Position numbers and translations under genes: made by a program
DNA from: Achromobacter piechaudii NBRC 102461
Lineage (GTDB): Bacteria > Pseudomonadota > Gammaproteobacteria > Burkholderiales > Burkholderiaceae_B
Assembly: GCF_001571245.1 (NCBI RefSeq)
Contig: NZ_BCTK01000015.1
Span: forward strand, 62,001 to 126,000
Length of the DNA: 64,000 nt
Direction of reading: 5' to 3'
Notes under the pieces: generated by a model
What the model saw: the letters and a program-made list of their open reading frames with translations, nothing else
What the model was told of the DNA's origin: nothing
Databases searched by the model: none
Shown: positions 1-7,246 of the stretch, one piece after another
Numbering within the stretch: the first letter of the stretch is position 1
Layout: each line of letters begins with the position of its first letter

Positions 1-885
1 CGATTCGGCGAACTGCGCCAGCATCCGGGCGGGTGCATCGGCGGCCGGAGTGGGCAGCACGCCGCGCGTTTGCGGGTCGCGCGCCACGCGCTCAAGCATG
101 GGCGGGGTGCCGTCGTAGCGCGGCAAGGCGTAGGACAGTTTGGCGGGCGCGGGCGCCGCGCCAGGCTGGTACACGCCCTCTTCTTCCGGCACGGTGGTGG
201 GCGCGCGGCTGTCGGTCATCCAACGCAACTGGTTGAATATCTGCATCGCGCGCGCATCGCCGTGCTTGTCCTTCAAGGCGGTCAGCAGCGCCAGGTTGTC
301 GATTTCGCTGTTGGCGTCCGAGAAGCGGTTGGCCATCGTGCCCACGAACACCATCGCCACGTCATAACCCGTCCAGTCCGAGGGCTGGAAATGCAGGTCG
401 TTGAATTCCTTGGGCATCAGCGTGTCGGGCTGGGCGCGCACGCGCGCGATCCACGCGTTCATGCCGGCCGCGTAGCCGTCCAGGATCTGGCGTTCCGACT
501 CGGGCAGCGCGGCCAATTGGCGCTGGATGCGTTCGGGCGAGAAATTGCCGCGTATGGATTTGTCGAACGCCAACATCTTTTCGCCCAGCACCTCGGCGAC
601 CTTGCCCTGGGTGCTGCGGCGGGCCATTTCCATCTGGAACAGACGGTCTTGCGCCACTGCGTAGCCATAGCCATAGAAGATGCCATAGACCGTATCGGCA
701 TAGACATGAGGCATGCCGTAGCCATCGCGGCGGATGGTGACGGCGTTGGACGCGGCGCGAGCCGCCGGGCCGCTGACGGCTGGCGAGGCGGCTTGGGTGG
801 GCTTGGCGTTCTGGGCTTGGGCGGCGGGCATGGCTACGCCGGCGCAGGCCGCCAGAATGGCGGCCGACAACAAATGCTGCTTCAT
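1..885 (-). CDS. pac: Penicillin G acylase precursor (N-terminal part, truncated by window edge)
   Basis: The frame is open from the ATG at 885 to the left edge, 295 codons without a stop. It encodes a Sec signal peptide of about 24 residues (hydrophobic core, ends PAAQA), then the alpha-chain of a penicillin G acylase. Hallmarks are RRDGYGMPHVYADT, YGYGYAVAQDRLFQMEMAR, RRSTQGKVAEVLG and FVGTMANRFSD, which closely match the enterobacterial and Achromobacter enzymes as I know them. Family members are periplasmic Ntn hydrolases. They are made as one chain and cut autocatalytically into alpha and beta subunits, and the nucleophile is the N-terminal Ser of beta. That Ser and the rest of the spacer lie outside the window, so activity cannot be judged. 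A GGAGACAG ribosome site precedes the ATG at good distance. The gene is divergent from a LysR regulator, its likely controller (inference). Confidence 0.93.
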   Translation of the reverse strand, partial: MKQHLLSAAILAACAGVAMPAAQAQNAKPTQAASPAVSGPAARAASNAVTIRRDGYGMPHVYADTVYGIFYGYGYAVAQDRLFQMEMARRSTQGKVAEVLGEKMLAFDKSIRGNFSPERIQRQLAALPESERQILDGYAAGMNAWIARVRAQPDTLMPKEFNDLHFQPSDWTGYDVAMVFVGTMANRFSDANSEIDNLALLTALKDKHGDARAMQIFNQLRWMTDSRAPTTVPEEEGVYQPGAAPAPAKLSYALPRYDGTPPMLERVARDPQTRGVLPTPAADAPARMLAQFAES

Positions 886-1037
886 TGAATCTGTCTCCGA
901 ATTGATAAGCCGCGCCGGTCGTGCGAGTTCTGGGGCGCGGGTCGCAACGCCTCTGCGGGCGTCGTCGGGGACCATGATAAGAACGCCACACTTATAATGC
1001 CAATGCATTTATTTCATGGATTTGATGCACTGACGTT

Positions 1038-1970
1038 ATGGATTTTCAAAAGCTCAAGCATCTGCTGGCGGTGGTCGAATACGGCACCTTTTCGCTGGCA
1101 GCGCAAAAGGTGAACCTGTCACAACCCGCGTTAAGCCGCAGCATCCAGGCGCTGGAGGCGGAGCTGGGCTTGCCGCTGCTGGATCGGGGCACGCGCCAGG
1201 TCCGGCTGACGCCCTATGGCGCCTGCGTAGCCGAACGCGCCCGGCGCATGCGCTTCGAAGAAGCCGAGCTGCAACGCGAGCTCAAGACCCTGCACAGCGG
1301 TGAGTCCGGCACGTTGACCATCGGCCTGAGCCCGACGCCGGCCGCGCTGCTGCTGTCGCCCTTTCTGGCGCACATGGCCGCCAACCGCCCTCAAGTCCGT
1401 GTCGGCGTCGAGCTGGGCGCCACGGCCGTGTTGCTGGACATGCTGCGCGCCGAACGGATCGACGCCATGGTCTGCGACGCGCGCATGCTGTACGAGGCCG
1501 CTGACATCGAAACGCGCCCGCTCGCGCCGCTGCGCGCCGGCATGGTGTGCCGCCGCGACCACCCCATCCTGGCGCACCGGCACGTCAGCATCCACGAGGT
1601 GCGCCAATATCCCGTGGCTTCGAGCACGCTCAGTCCGGAGGTGTCGCTGCGCCTGGCCGAAACACTGGGCCCGGGCGGCGCGCCCGATCAGATGGTCACG
1701 CTGCGCTGCGAAAACCTGGACCCGCTGGTGGATCTGGCGCTGCATACCGACACGCTGCTGCTCGGCGTGATCTGCGTGACGCGGCGCGAACAACAGGAAG
1801 GTCGACTGATTGAAGTGCCGCTGCCGCCCGATCCCCAGCGCCAGGGCCATTACGTATTGGCGCGCCTGGCCGGGCGCACGCCGCTGACGGCGCAAGACGC
1901 GCTTTACGACTTCACGCAGCAATGCTGGGCCGGCTTCGCGGCCTTCAATCCGCGCGGCCGCGTGCGTTGA
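1038..1970 (+). CDS. LysR-family transcriptional regulator
   Basis: A 310-residue protein of normal LysR length. The N-terminal winged helix-turn-helix (about residues 1-60) reads LAAQKVNLSQPALSRSIQAL, followed by a linker helix and a periplasmic-binding-protein-like effector domain (about 90-300). The ATG at 1038 is the first in frame and puts the helix-turn-helix at the usual position, although no strong ribosome site precedes it. It is divergent from the penicillin acylase gene with about 150 bp between the two starts, the usual geometry of a LysR regulator and its target. That intergenic DNA is locally AT-rich with a TGCAT...ATGCA inverted element around 1005-1030, a plausible LysR site. 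Its effector is unknown; phenylacetate-type ligands are only a guess from the neighbour. Confidence 0.92.
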   Translation: MDFQKLKHLLAVVEYGTFSLAAQKVNLSQPALSRSIQALEAELGLPLLDRGTRQVRLTPYGACVAERARRMRFEEAELQRELKTLHSGESGTLTIGLSPTPAALLLSPFLAHMAANRPQVRVGVELGATAVLLDMLRAERIDAMVCDARMLYEAADIETRPLAPLRAGMVCRRDHPILAHRHVSIHEVRQYPVASSTLSPEVSLRLAETLGPGGAPDQMVTLRCENLDPLVDLALHTDTLLLGVICVTRREQQEGRLIEVPLPPDPQRQGHYVLARLAGRTPLTAQDALYDFTQQCWAGFAAFNPRGRVR

Positions 1971-2009
1971 AAAAAACCCACATCGAAGGCCGGCGCGCGC
2001 TGCACCCCG

Positions 2010-2038
2010 TTGATTCCCATAACTCATATCTATAGAAT
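2010..2038 (+). promoter_or_regulatory. Predicted sigma-70 promoter of the ABC exporter leader
   Basis: TTGATT at 2010-2015 and TAGAAT at 2033-2038 are separated by exactly 17 bp, close to the -35/-10 consensus. Transcription would start near 2045. That gives a leader of about 270 nt before the exporter gene, containing a tiny ORF and several competing stems. Confidence 0.55.
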
Positions 2039-2098
2039 CAGCAATACGGGCGTTTGCCCATTTCTTTTTTCCACTTCACCTACCGCCAGGGAGGCCGC

Positions 2099-2155
2099 AT
2101 GATGATTCACCCCATGCCGTACGCCGTCCCGCGCGTGTCCCCGCGACGCCATTAA
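2099..2155 (+). CDS. Putative 18-residue leader peptide upstream of ABC exporter
   Basis: A short ORF of 18 codons starts with two consecutive ATGs and ends in TAA. The predicted peptide is MMIHPMPYAVPRVSPRRH, rich in Pro, Arg and His. It has the best ribosome site in this leader (CAGGGAGG about 5 nt before the first ATG), much better than the exporter gene itself. It has no membrane segment and no recognised domain. Its position between a predicted promoter and several mutually exclusive stems suggests a regulatory upstream ORF whose translation sets the folding of the leader. This is inference; the peptide family is unknown to me. Confidence 0.45.
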   Translation: MMIHPMPYAVPRVSPRRH

Positions 2156-2191
2156 GTCGTCGCCCGCGCGGACCCATCGCTAGATTTTTAT

Positions 2192-2311
2192 CTGGCGACT
2201 GGTCCTCCGTGCCTGGCCCCAACACATAAACGCAGTCGCCAGCGCCTACGCGCCTGGCTCGTCATCCCTCTTTCATCACAAGGACAGCCTGGCGTCCCTT
2301 GTGCGCCAGGC
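2192..2311 (+). promoter_or_regulatory. Structured leader with alternative stems before ABC exporter
   Basis: A perfect 10-bp inverted repeat pairs 2192-2201 (CTGGCGACTG) with 2233-2242. The heptamer GCCTGGC occurs three times, at 2211-2217, 2252-2258 and 2287-2293. All three copies can pair with one downstream GCCAGGC at 2305-2311. The nearest copy gives an 8-bp hairpin (2287-2294 with 2304-2311) that lies just before the exporter ATG at 2319. The other two would be alternative partners. This looks like an attenuator or translation-control leader; no known riboswitch class was recognised. Confidence 0.45.
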
Positions 2312-2318
2312 CATTGTT

Positions 2319-4199
2319 ATGGCTAGAAAAAAAATCGACTTACGAGGACAGACCTTCAAGGAAGTCCTGGGCTTCACGTTCCGGCATTGGGCGATGCAGC
2401 CGTGGCGCACGCTGGTCATCGTGCTGCTGGCCTTGTCGTCGGCCGTGGCCGACATCCTGACGCCGATGTACGCCGGCCGCCTGGTCGACGCCGTGGCCTC
2501 CGGTTCCAGCGGCAGCGAACTGGCCTGGAGCGCCGCCATCACCGCCTTCTGGCTGCTGGTGGCGCTGGGTATCGGCGGCACGCTGCTGCGCCAGGCGGTG
2601 TACCAGAACATCATCACGTTCACGCTCAAGATGATGAACGGCATCGTGTCGAGCGCCTTCTACCGGGTGCAGCGATTTTCGACCGATTGGCACGCCAACA
2701 GCTTCGCCGGTTCAACGGTACGCAAGATCACGCGCGGCATGTGGGCCGTGGACACCCTGAACGACACGCTGCTGATCGCGTTGCTGCCGTCGGTCGTCAT
2801 GCTGGTGGGCGCGACGGCCTTGCTGGGCGCGCACTGGCCGGTCATGGGGCTGGTGGTCGGCCTGGGTTCGGTGCTGTACATCGCCGTCACGGTCACGCTG
2901 TCGCTGCGCTATGTAGCGCCCGCCGCGCGCCTGGGCAACGCCTGGGATACGCGCATGGGCGGCGCGTTGGCGGATGCCGTCAGCTGCAATGCCGTGGTCA
3001 AGGCATTCGGCGCGGAAGCGCGCGAAGAGGTGCGGCTGGACCGCGTGGTGAACAAGTGGCGCAACCGCACGCGCCGCACCTGGGTGCGCGGCACCGTGAA
3101 CGGCGGCATCCAGGGCGCGATGCTGGTGGCGATGCAGGCGGCCATCCTGGGCGTGTCGCTGATGCTGTGGTCGCGTAACCAGGCCAGCGTGGGCGACATC
3201 ACCTTCACCTTGACGATGTTCTTCGTGCTGCAAGGCTATCTGCGCGACGTAGGCATGCACATCCGCAACCTGCAACGCTCGGTCAACGACATGGAAGAAC
3301 TCGTCGCGATGGAACGCCAGCCCCTGGGCGTGGCCGACCGGCCGGGCGCGGGCGCCATCCAGGTCAAAGCGGGCGAGATCCGTTTCGAGAACGTGACGTT
3401 CCGCTATGGCGCGCACAACACGCCGCTGTATGACAAGTTCTCGGCGCGCATCGCGCCCGGAGAACGCGTCGGGCTGGTCGGTCATTCGGGTTCGGGCAAG
3501 ACCACGTTCATCAAGCTGATCCAGCGGCTGTATGACGTGAACGATGGCCGCATCACGATTGACGGGCAGGATATCGCGCAGGTCAAACAGGCGTCGCTGC
3601 GCAGCCAGATCGCGATCGTGCAGCAGGACCCCGTGCTGTTTCACCGCACCTTGGCCGAAAACATCGCCTACGCCCGGCCCGGCGCCACGCAGGCCGAGAT
3701 CGAACAGGCGGCCCGCCTGGCCAGCGCGCATGACTTCATCGTGTCGCTGCCCAAGGGCTACGACACGCTGGTGGGCGAGCGCGGCGTGAAGCTGTCGGGC
3801 GGCGAACGCCAGCGCGTGGCCATCGCGCGCGCCTTCCTGGCGGATTCGCCCATCCTGATCCTGGACGAAGCCACGTCCAGCCTGGACAGCGAAAGCGAAG
3901 TGCTGATCCAGCAGGCCATGGACCGCCTGATGGTGGGCCGCACCACGCTGGTGGTGGCGCACCGACTGTCGACCGTGCGCGCGCTGGATCGCCTGCTGGT
4001 CATGGACCATGGCCGCGTCATCGAAGAAGGCAGCCACGACCAGCTGATCCGCTTGAAGGGCGGGCTGTACCGGCGCTTGTTCGAACGCCAGGCCCTGGAA
4101 CTGACCAAGGGCATGACGGCGGCCGAGATGCTGCAAGACGGTGCGACGCCCCCGCCCGCCAAGGAGCAGGACATGGACGAAGACGCCTACGCCGTCTAG
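2319..4199 (+). CDS. ABC exporter, fused permease and ATPase (MsbA/multidrug type)
   Basis: A 626-residue half-transporter in the inner membrane. The N-terminal half (to about residue 320) carries the six-helix exporter permease domain. The C-terminal half is the nucleotide-binding domain with Walker A GHSGSGKTTF (near residue 390), signature LSGGERQRVAIARA, Walker B ILILDEATSSLD and a switch His in VVAHRLST. All motifs are intact, so it should work as a homodimer coupling ATP hydrolysis to export. The substrate (lipid, drug or peptide) cannot be told from sequence. Start choice is uncertain. A GTG at 2301 would lie inside a hairpin loop, and the ATG at 2319 follows that hairpin without a clear ribosome site, so translation may depend on the leader. 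Its last 4 bp overlap the convergent DJ-1 family gene. Confidence 0.9.
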   Translation: MARKKIDLRGQTFKEVLGFTFRHWAMQPWRTLVIVLLALSSAVADILTPMYAGRLVDAVASGSSGSELAWSAAITAFWLLVALGIGGTLLRQAVYQNIITFTLKMMNGIVSSAFYRVQRFSTDWHANSFAGSTVRKITRGMWAVDTLNDTLLIALLPSVVMLVGATALLGAHWPVMGLVVGLGSVLYIAVTVTLSLRYVAPAARLGNAWDTRMGGALADAVSCNAVVKAFGAEAREEVRLDRVVNKWRNRTRRTWVRGTVNGGIQGAMLVAMQAAILGVSLMLWSRNQASVGDITFTLTMFFVLQGYLRDVGMHIRNLQRSVNDMEELVAMERQPLGVADRPGAGAIQVKAGEIRFENVTFRYGAHNTPLYDKFSARIAPGERVGLVGHSGSGKTTFIKLIQRLYDVNDGRITIDGQDIAQVKQASLRSQIAIVQQDPVLFHRTLAENIAYARPGATQAEIEQAARLASAHDFIVSLPKGYDTLVGERGVKLSGGERQRVAIARAFLADSPILILDEATSSLDSESEVLIQQAMDRLMVGRTTLVVAHRLSTVRALDRLLVMDHGRVIEEGSHDQLIRLKGGLYRRLFERQALELTKGMTAAEMLQDGATPPPAKEQDMDEDAYAV

Positions 4200-4870
4200 G
4201 GCATGGCCGCGGCGGCGCGGTCCACCGCCGCCGCGCGCCGCTCGAAACGCGCTTGCGACTGCGCCAGGTAACGGTCCACCACGGCGCGCTCGGACGTGGC
4301 GGGCGTGCCCCCGGGAAACGGCGGCTTGGGGTCGTATTCGATCTGCAACTGGATCAGCTTGGCGACGTCGTCGCCGCACAAGGCCGCCACGACCTTCAAG
4401 CCCATGTCGATGCCCGAGGTCACCCCGCCAGCCGTGTAGATATTGCCGTCCACGCAGAGACGTTCTTCGCTGGGGATCGCGCCAAACCGCGACAACAATT
4501 CACGCGCGCGCCAGTGGCTGGACGCGCGCTTGCCCCGCAGCAGGCCCGCCGCGCCGAGCAGCAGCGAGCCCGTGCAGATACCGAACAGATAGCGGGCGGC
4601 CAGCCCCTGCTGGCGCGTGAACGCCACCCACTGCGGGTCGACGATGGCATCGTCCGTGCCCGGTCCGCCAGGCACGACCAGCAGGTCGCATTGCCGGGCG
4701 GACGCCAGCGTCTGCGTGGGCACGAATTGCAGACCGCGATCGCAACGCACCGGATCGCGCGTTTTTGCGACAAAATCCACGGTGAAACCCGGCGCGTTCG
4801 CCAAGACCTCGTAGGGGCCGGTCATATCCAGCTGGGTCAGCCCTTCGAACAAGAGAAAATTCACATGCAT
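4196..4870 (-). CDS. DJ-1/PfpI family protein (isonitrile hydratase-like)
   Basis: A 224-residue single-domain protein of the DJ-1/PfpI superfamily, resembling InhA isonitrile hydratase and the sensor half of GlxA regulators. It begins VNFLLFEGLTQLDMTGP. It carries the nucleophile-elbow motif FGICTGSLLLGAAGLL (Cys near residue 115) followed by KRASSHW, the usual arrangement around the reactive Cys. There is no DNA-binding domain, so it is probably a cytosolic enzyme; the substrate is not known. The start has a good GGGAG ribosome site. Its ATG directly abuts the ATG of the divergent GlxA-type regulator, and both lie in the palindrome ATGCAT at 4865-4870. Function beyond family level is uncertain. 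Confidence 0.88.
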   Translation of the reverse strand: MHVNFLLFEGLTQLDMTGPYEVLANAPGFTVDFVAKTRDPVRCDRGLQFVPTQTLASARQCDLLVVPGGPGTDDAIVDPQWVAFTRQQGLAARYLFGICTGSLLLGAAGLLRGKRASSHWRARELLSRFGAIPSEERLCVDGNIYTAGGVTSGIDMGLKVVAALCGDDVAKLIQLQIEYDPKPPFPGGTPATSERAVVDRYLAQSQARFERRAAAVDRAAAAMP

Positions 4871-5848
4871 GACGATGCTCCCTCAGAAACGCCAGCGTCC
4901 AGCATAGGCGGACGCGCCCGCGCCGGTGCGCCAGAATGGGATGAAATTGCGCCACTTCGGGTGCTCTTCGTGCTGTACGACGGCTTTCAGCCGCTGGACT
5001 TGGCCGGCCCCTGGCAGGCCTTCAGCTCTGCTAACGAAGAGGCCGGCAAGCCGCTGTACCAACTGCGCACCATCGCGGCGGCGCCGGTGGTGGCGACCTG
5101 GGAACAGGGGCTGCGGATGCAGGTGGATGGCACCTTCGAACACGACGGCGACTCCCCCATCGATATGCTGTTCGTGCCGGGCGGCCCGGGCGTGGACCGG
5201 GCCAGCGCTCATGCCGAGACGATGGCGTGGCTGCGCCGCCGCGACGTGGTCACGCCGCGCACGTGCAGCGTGTGCACGGGCGCCTTCGTGCTGGCCGCCG
5301 CCGGCCTGCTCGATGGACGCGCCGTCACCACGCACTGGCGGTCCGCTGATCGGCTTCGGCAGAAGTACCCTGCCCTGCGCGTGCAGGACGACCGCATCTT
5401 CATCGAAAGCGGCAAATACTGGACGTCGGCGGGCGTGACGGCGGGCATCGACCTGGCGCTGGCGTTGATCGAACGCGACTTTGGCGCGGCTCTGTCGCAG
5501 CAGGTGGCGCGCCGACTTGTCGTCTTCATGCGGCGCGATGGCGACCAGCGCCAATACAGCCAGACCCTGCGACTGCAAGACCGCGTGGCCGCGCCGTTTC
5601 GGGACCTGGTCGAAAAGATCGAAGCGCGGCTGTCGGCGCGCTGGACGGTGGACGACATGGCCGATGCCTGCCATATGTCGCGCCGCACCTTCCAGCGTAA
5701 ATTCGCCGCGCACTTCGGCGTGGCGCCCACCGAGGTGCTGAGGCGGCTGCGCCAGGAACGCGCCGACGCGTTGCAGGCCTCGGGCAAGATATCGAAAAAA
5801 GCGGTCCGGCAGCACGTTGGACCCAAGCACAACAGGCCCAACCCATGA
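4865..5848 (+). CDS. GlxA-type AraC-family regulator with incomplete C-terminal HTH
   Basis: A 327-residue protein with a DJ-1/PfpI-like domain (about residues 32-205, RVLFVLYDGFQPLDLAGP, CSVCTGAFVLAAAGLL). An AraC-type DNA-binding region follows from about residue 258 (WTVDDMADACHMSRRTFQRKF). The first helix-turn-helix is clear. The chain then ends about 20 residues after the linker helix in a non-homologous tail (KKAVRQHVGPKHNRPNP), so the usual second helix-turn-helix is missing. This suggests a C-terminal truncation or old frameshift near the A-run at about 5794. ATG 4865 was chosen because upstream codons run antisense through the neighbour and no better in-frame start exists. It is head-to-head with the DJ-1 gene, and its stop overlaps the lipoprotein start (ATGA). 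Confidence 0.8.
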   Translation: MHDDAPSETPASSIGGRARAGAPEWDEIAPLRVLFVLYDGFQPLDLAGPWQAFSSANEEAGKPLYQLRTIAAAPVVATWEQGLRMQVDGTFEHDGDSPIDMLFVPGGPGVDRASAHAETMAWLRRRDVVTPRTCSVCTGAFVLAAAGLLDGRAVTTHWRSADRLRQKYPALRVQDDRIFIESGKYWTSAGVTAGIDLALALIERDFGAALSQQVARRLVVFMRRDGDQRQYSQTLRLQDRVAAPFRDLVEKIEARLSARWTVDDMADACHMSRRTFQRKFAAHFGVAPTEVLRRLRQERADALQASGKISKKAVRQHVGPKHNRPNP

Positions 5849-6285
5849 CCCGATTCGATGACCACCGCCCGACGTGGCGCCGCGCCGCCGCCCTCGCGCT
5901 GCTGGCCCTGCCCTTGCTGGCCGGTTGCGACGATAAGCCCGACCCGGCCAAGCCCACGCTGGAACAGCGGCTGTTGCAGGATCTGACGCCAAACCGGGAA
6001 TTCAAGGGAGATCTCAACGGCCAGCCCGTCCACCTGGTGGTGCATGACTGCAAGGTCTACCTGAACGAGGCCGATCCCGAATCCACGTCCGGCGCGCGCC
6101 GCTGGACCAAGGTGCTGGAGCCCGAGTTCTATCCCTCGTTCATGGATTGCCAGCGGCAGTCGTTGAGCCGCCAGGGCAAGACGGTCGAAGCCATCATCGG
6201 CGAAATGGCGATGGGCGCGGGCGGATGCTGCGCCACCGGGGGCCGCTTCCGCTCGACGAACGGACGCGACTGGAAGGAGCAATAG
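5845..6285 (+). CDS. Uncharacterised lipoprotein
   Basis: A 146-residue protein with a short positively charged N-terminus, a hydrophobic stretch and a lipobox LLAGC (Cys about residue 28), so it is predicted to be lipid-anchored in the cell envelope. The mature part has three further regions of interest: a VHLVVHDCKVYLNE segment, a FMDCQRQSL segment and a glycine/cysteine patch GAGGCCATGGRF near the C-terminus. No domain was recognised. The ATG overlaps the stop of the GlxA-type gene by 4 bp, suggesting translational coupling. Two hairpins follow it directly. Confidence 0.8.
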   Translation: MTRFDDHRPTWRRAAALALLALPLLAGCDDKPDPAKPTLEQRLLQDLTPNREFKGDLNGQPVHLVVHDCKVYLNEADPESTSGARRWTKVLEPEFYPSFMDCQRQSLSRQGKTVEAIIGEMAMGAGGCCATGGRFRSTNGRDWKEQ

Positions 6286-6336
6286 GCGGCCGGCGCGAGG
6301 ACCGCCTATTGCCTCAGGCCGAGGCACGCCTCGGCC
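6281..6336 (+). terminator. Two consecutive hairpins after the lipoprotein gene
   Basis: The first is a perfect 9-bp stem AATAGGCGG (6281-6289) with CCGCCTATT (6302-6310), which overlaps the stop codon. The second is a 9-bp near-palindrome GGCCGAGGC/GCCTCGGCC (6317-6325 with 6328-6336). Neither is followed by a clear T-run, so intrinsic termination is only possible. Confidence 0.4.
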
Positions 6337-6380
6337 CGCCCATTCCACCGACACCAGATGCGCGACTGCCCGCGAGCCAC

Positions 6381-6560
6381 ACCGACATCCGCCAAGAAGA
6401 CACGCCTAAGCCCGCCTTCCTCACCGGCCTCCGCCAAGTCAGGCCCAAGCCCGCCCGCCGCACCGGCATCCGCCAAGACACGCCCAAGCCCGCCAGCCTC
6501 ACCCACATCCGCCAAGCCGCCCGTCAGCCCGCCAAGCCTACCGACATCCCGCCGCAGACA
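6381..6560. repeat. 39-bp minisatellite, about five degenerate copies
   Basis: The core ACCGACATCCGCCAAG recurs with small changes at 6381, 6423, 6462, 6501 and 6540. Spacings are 42, 39, 39 and 39 bp. Read on the minus strand it is a 13-residue unit (WRMxVxxAGLGxx). The last copy is the 3' end of the SDR gene, whose C-terminus is GGMSVGLAG. The other copies continue in the same frame after the SDR stop codon. It therefore looks like tandem amplification of the end of that gene. Confidence 0.75.
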
Positions 6561-7246
6561 TACAGCAACTGGCCGGTGATGAAGCCCGCCTGCCTGTCCA
6601 GGAACATGGCCACGCTGTGCGCGACCTCCTCCGGCTGCCCGACGCGGCGCACCGGAATGGATGCTTCCAAGGCCAGCGTCTTGGGCTGGCCGGGCGGGTT
6701 GGACTGGTTGAACAGCTCGGTGGCGATCGGGCCCGGCGCCACGGTGTTGACGGTGATGCCGTCCGCCGCCAGCTCCAGCGCCCACGTGCGGGTCATGCCG
6801 GCCAGGCCGGCCTTGGATGCGCCGTAGACCGTGCGCCCGCCCTTGCCCAGCGCCGCGCGGCTGCCGATATTGACCACGCGTCCATACCCGGCCTGCCGCA
6901 TGCCGGGCAACAGCGCCTGGAGCAGCAGCACGGGCGCGGTCAGGTTCAACGCCAGCGTGCGTTGCAGTTCGGCCTCGGTCACGTCCTCGATATTGGCCAC
7001 CTGGATCATCCCGGCGTTGTTCACCAGATGCAGGACACGGCGCTCGGCCGCCAATTCGCGCGCGGCCTCCCGCGTGGCGGCGGCGTCGCCCAGGTCGACC
7101 GAGCGGAAGGTTTCGCCGGGCAGCACCGCGTCGGGCGGCCGTCGACTGAAGTTGACGACCTCATAGCCGTCGTTGAGCAGACGGGCCACGATGGCGCGGC
7201 CGATGCCCCGGCTTCCGCCGGTGACAAGTGCGATGGGCGTGTTCAT
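6524..7246 (-). CDS. Short-chain dehydrogenase/reductase (FabG-like)
   Basis: A 240-residue classical SDR, probably cytosolic and NAD(P)-dependent. It has the Rossmann motif TGGSRGIGRA (about residues 8-17), NNAG at about 80, a catalytic Ser in VNIGSRAAL, and YGASK with the catalytic Tyr and Lys. The start at 7246 is the ATG of MNTPIALVTGG. It overlaps the stop of the upstream Bug receptor gene (ATGA), so the two form one operon. The C-terminus is embedded in a 39-bp tandem repeat that continues after the stop codon. The substrate is not evident; the Bug receptor upstream suggests oxidation of an imported carboxylic acid (inference). Confidence 0.9.
   Translation of the reverse strand: MNTPIALVTGGSRGIGRAIVARLLNDGYEVVNFSRRPPDAVLPGETFRSVDLGDAAATREAARELAAERRVLHLVNNAGMIQVANIEDVTEAELQRTLALNLTAPVLLLQALLPGMRQAGYGRVVNIGSRAALGKGGRTVYGASKAGLAGMTRTWALELAADGITVNTVAPGPIATELFNQSNPPGQPKTLALEASIPVRRVGQPEEVAHSVAMFLDRQAGFITGQLLYVCGGMSVGLAG

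Noticed and set aside
70..888. Plus-strand 272-codon open frame at the left edge
   Set aside because: The minus strand here encodes a penicillin acylase with unmistakable motifs, so the plus frame is a shadow.
6381..6560. Repeat array considered as CRISPR
   Set aside because: Units are contiguous, without unique spacers, degenerate and in frame with the SDR gene; no cas genes are present.
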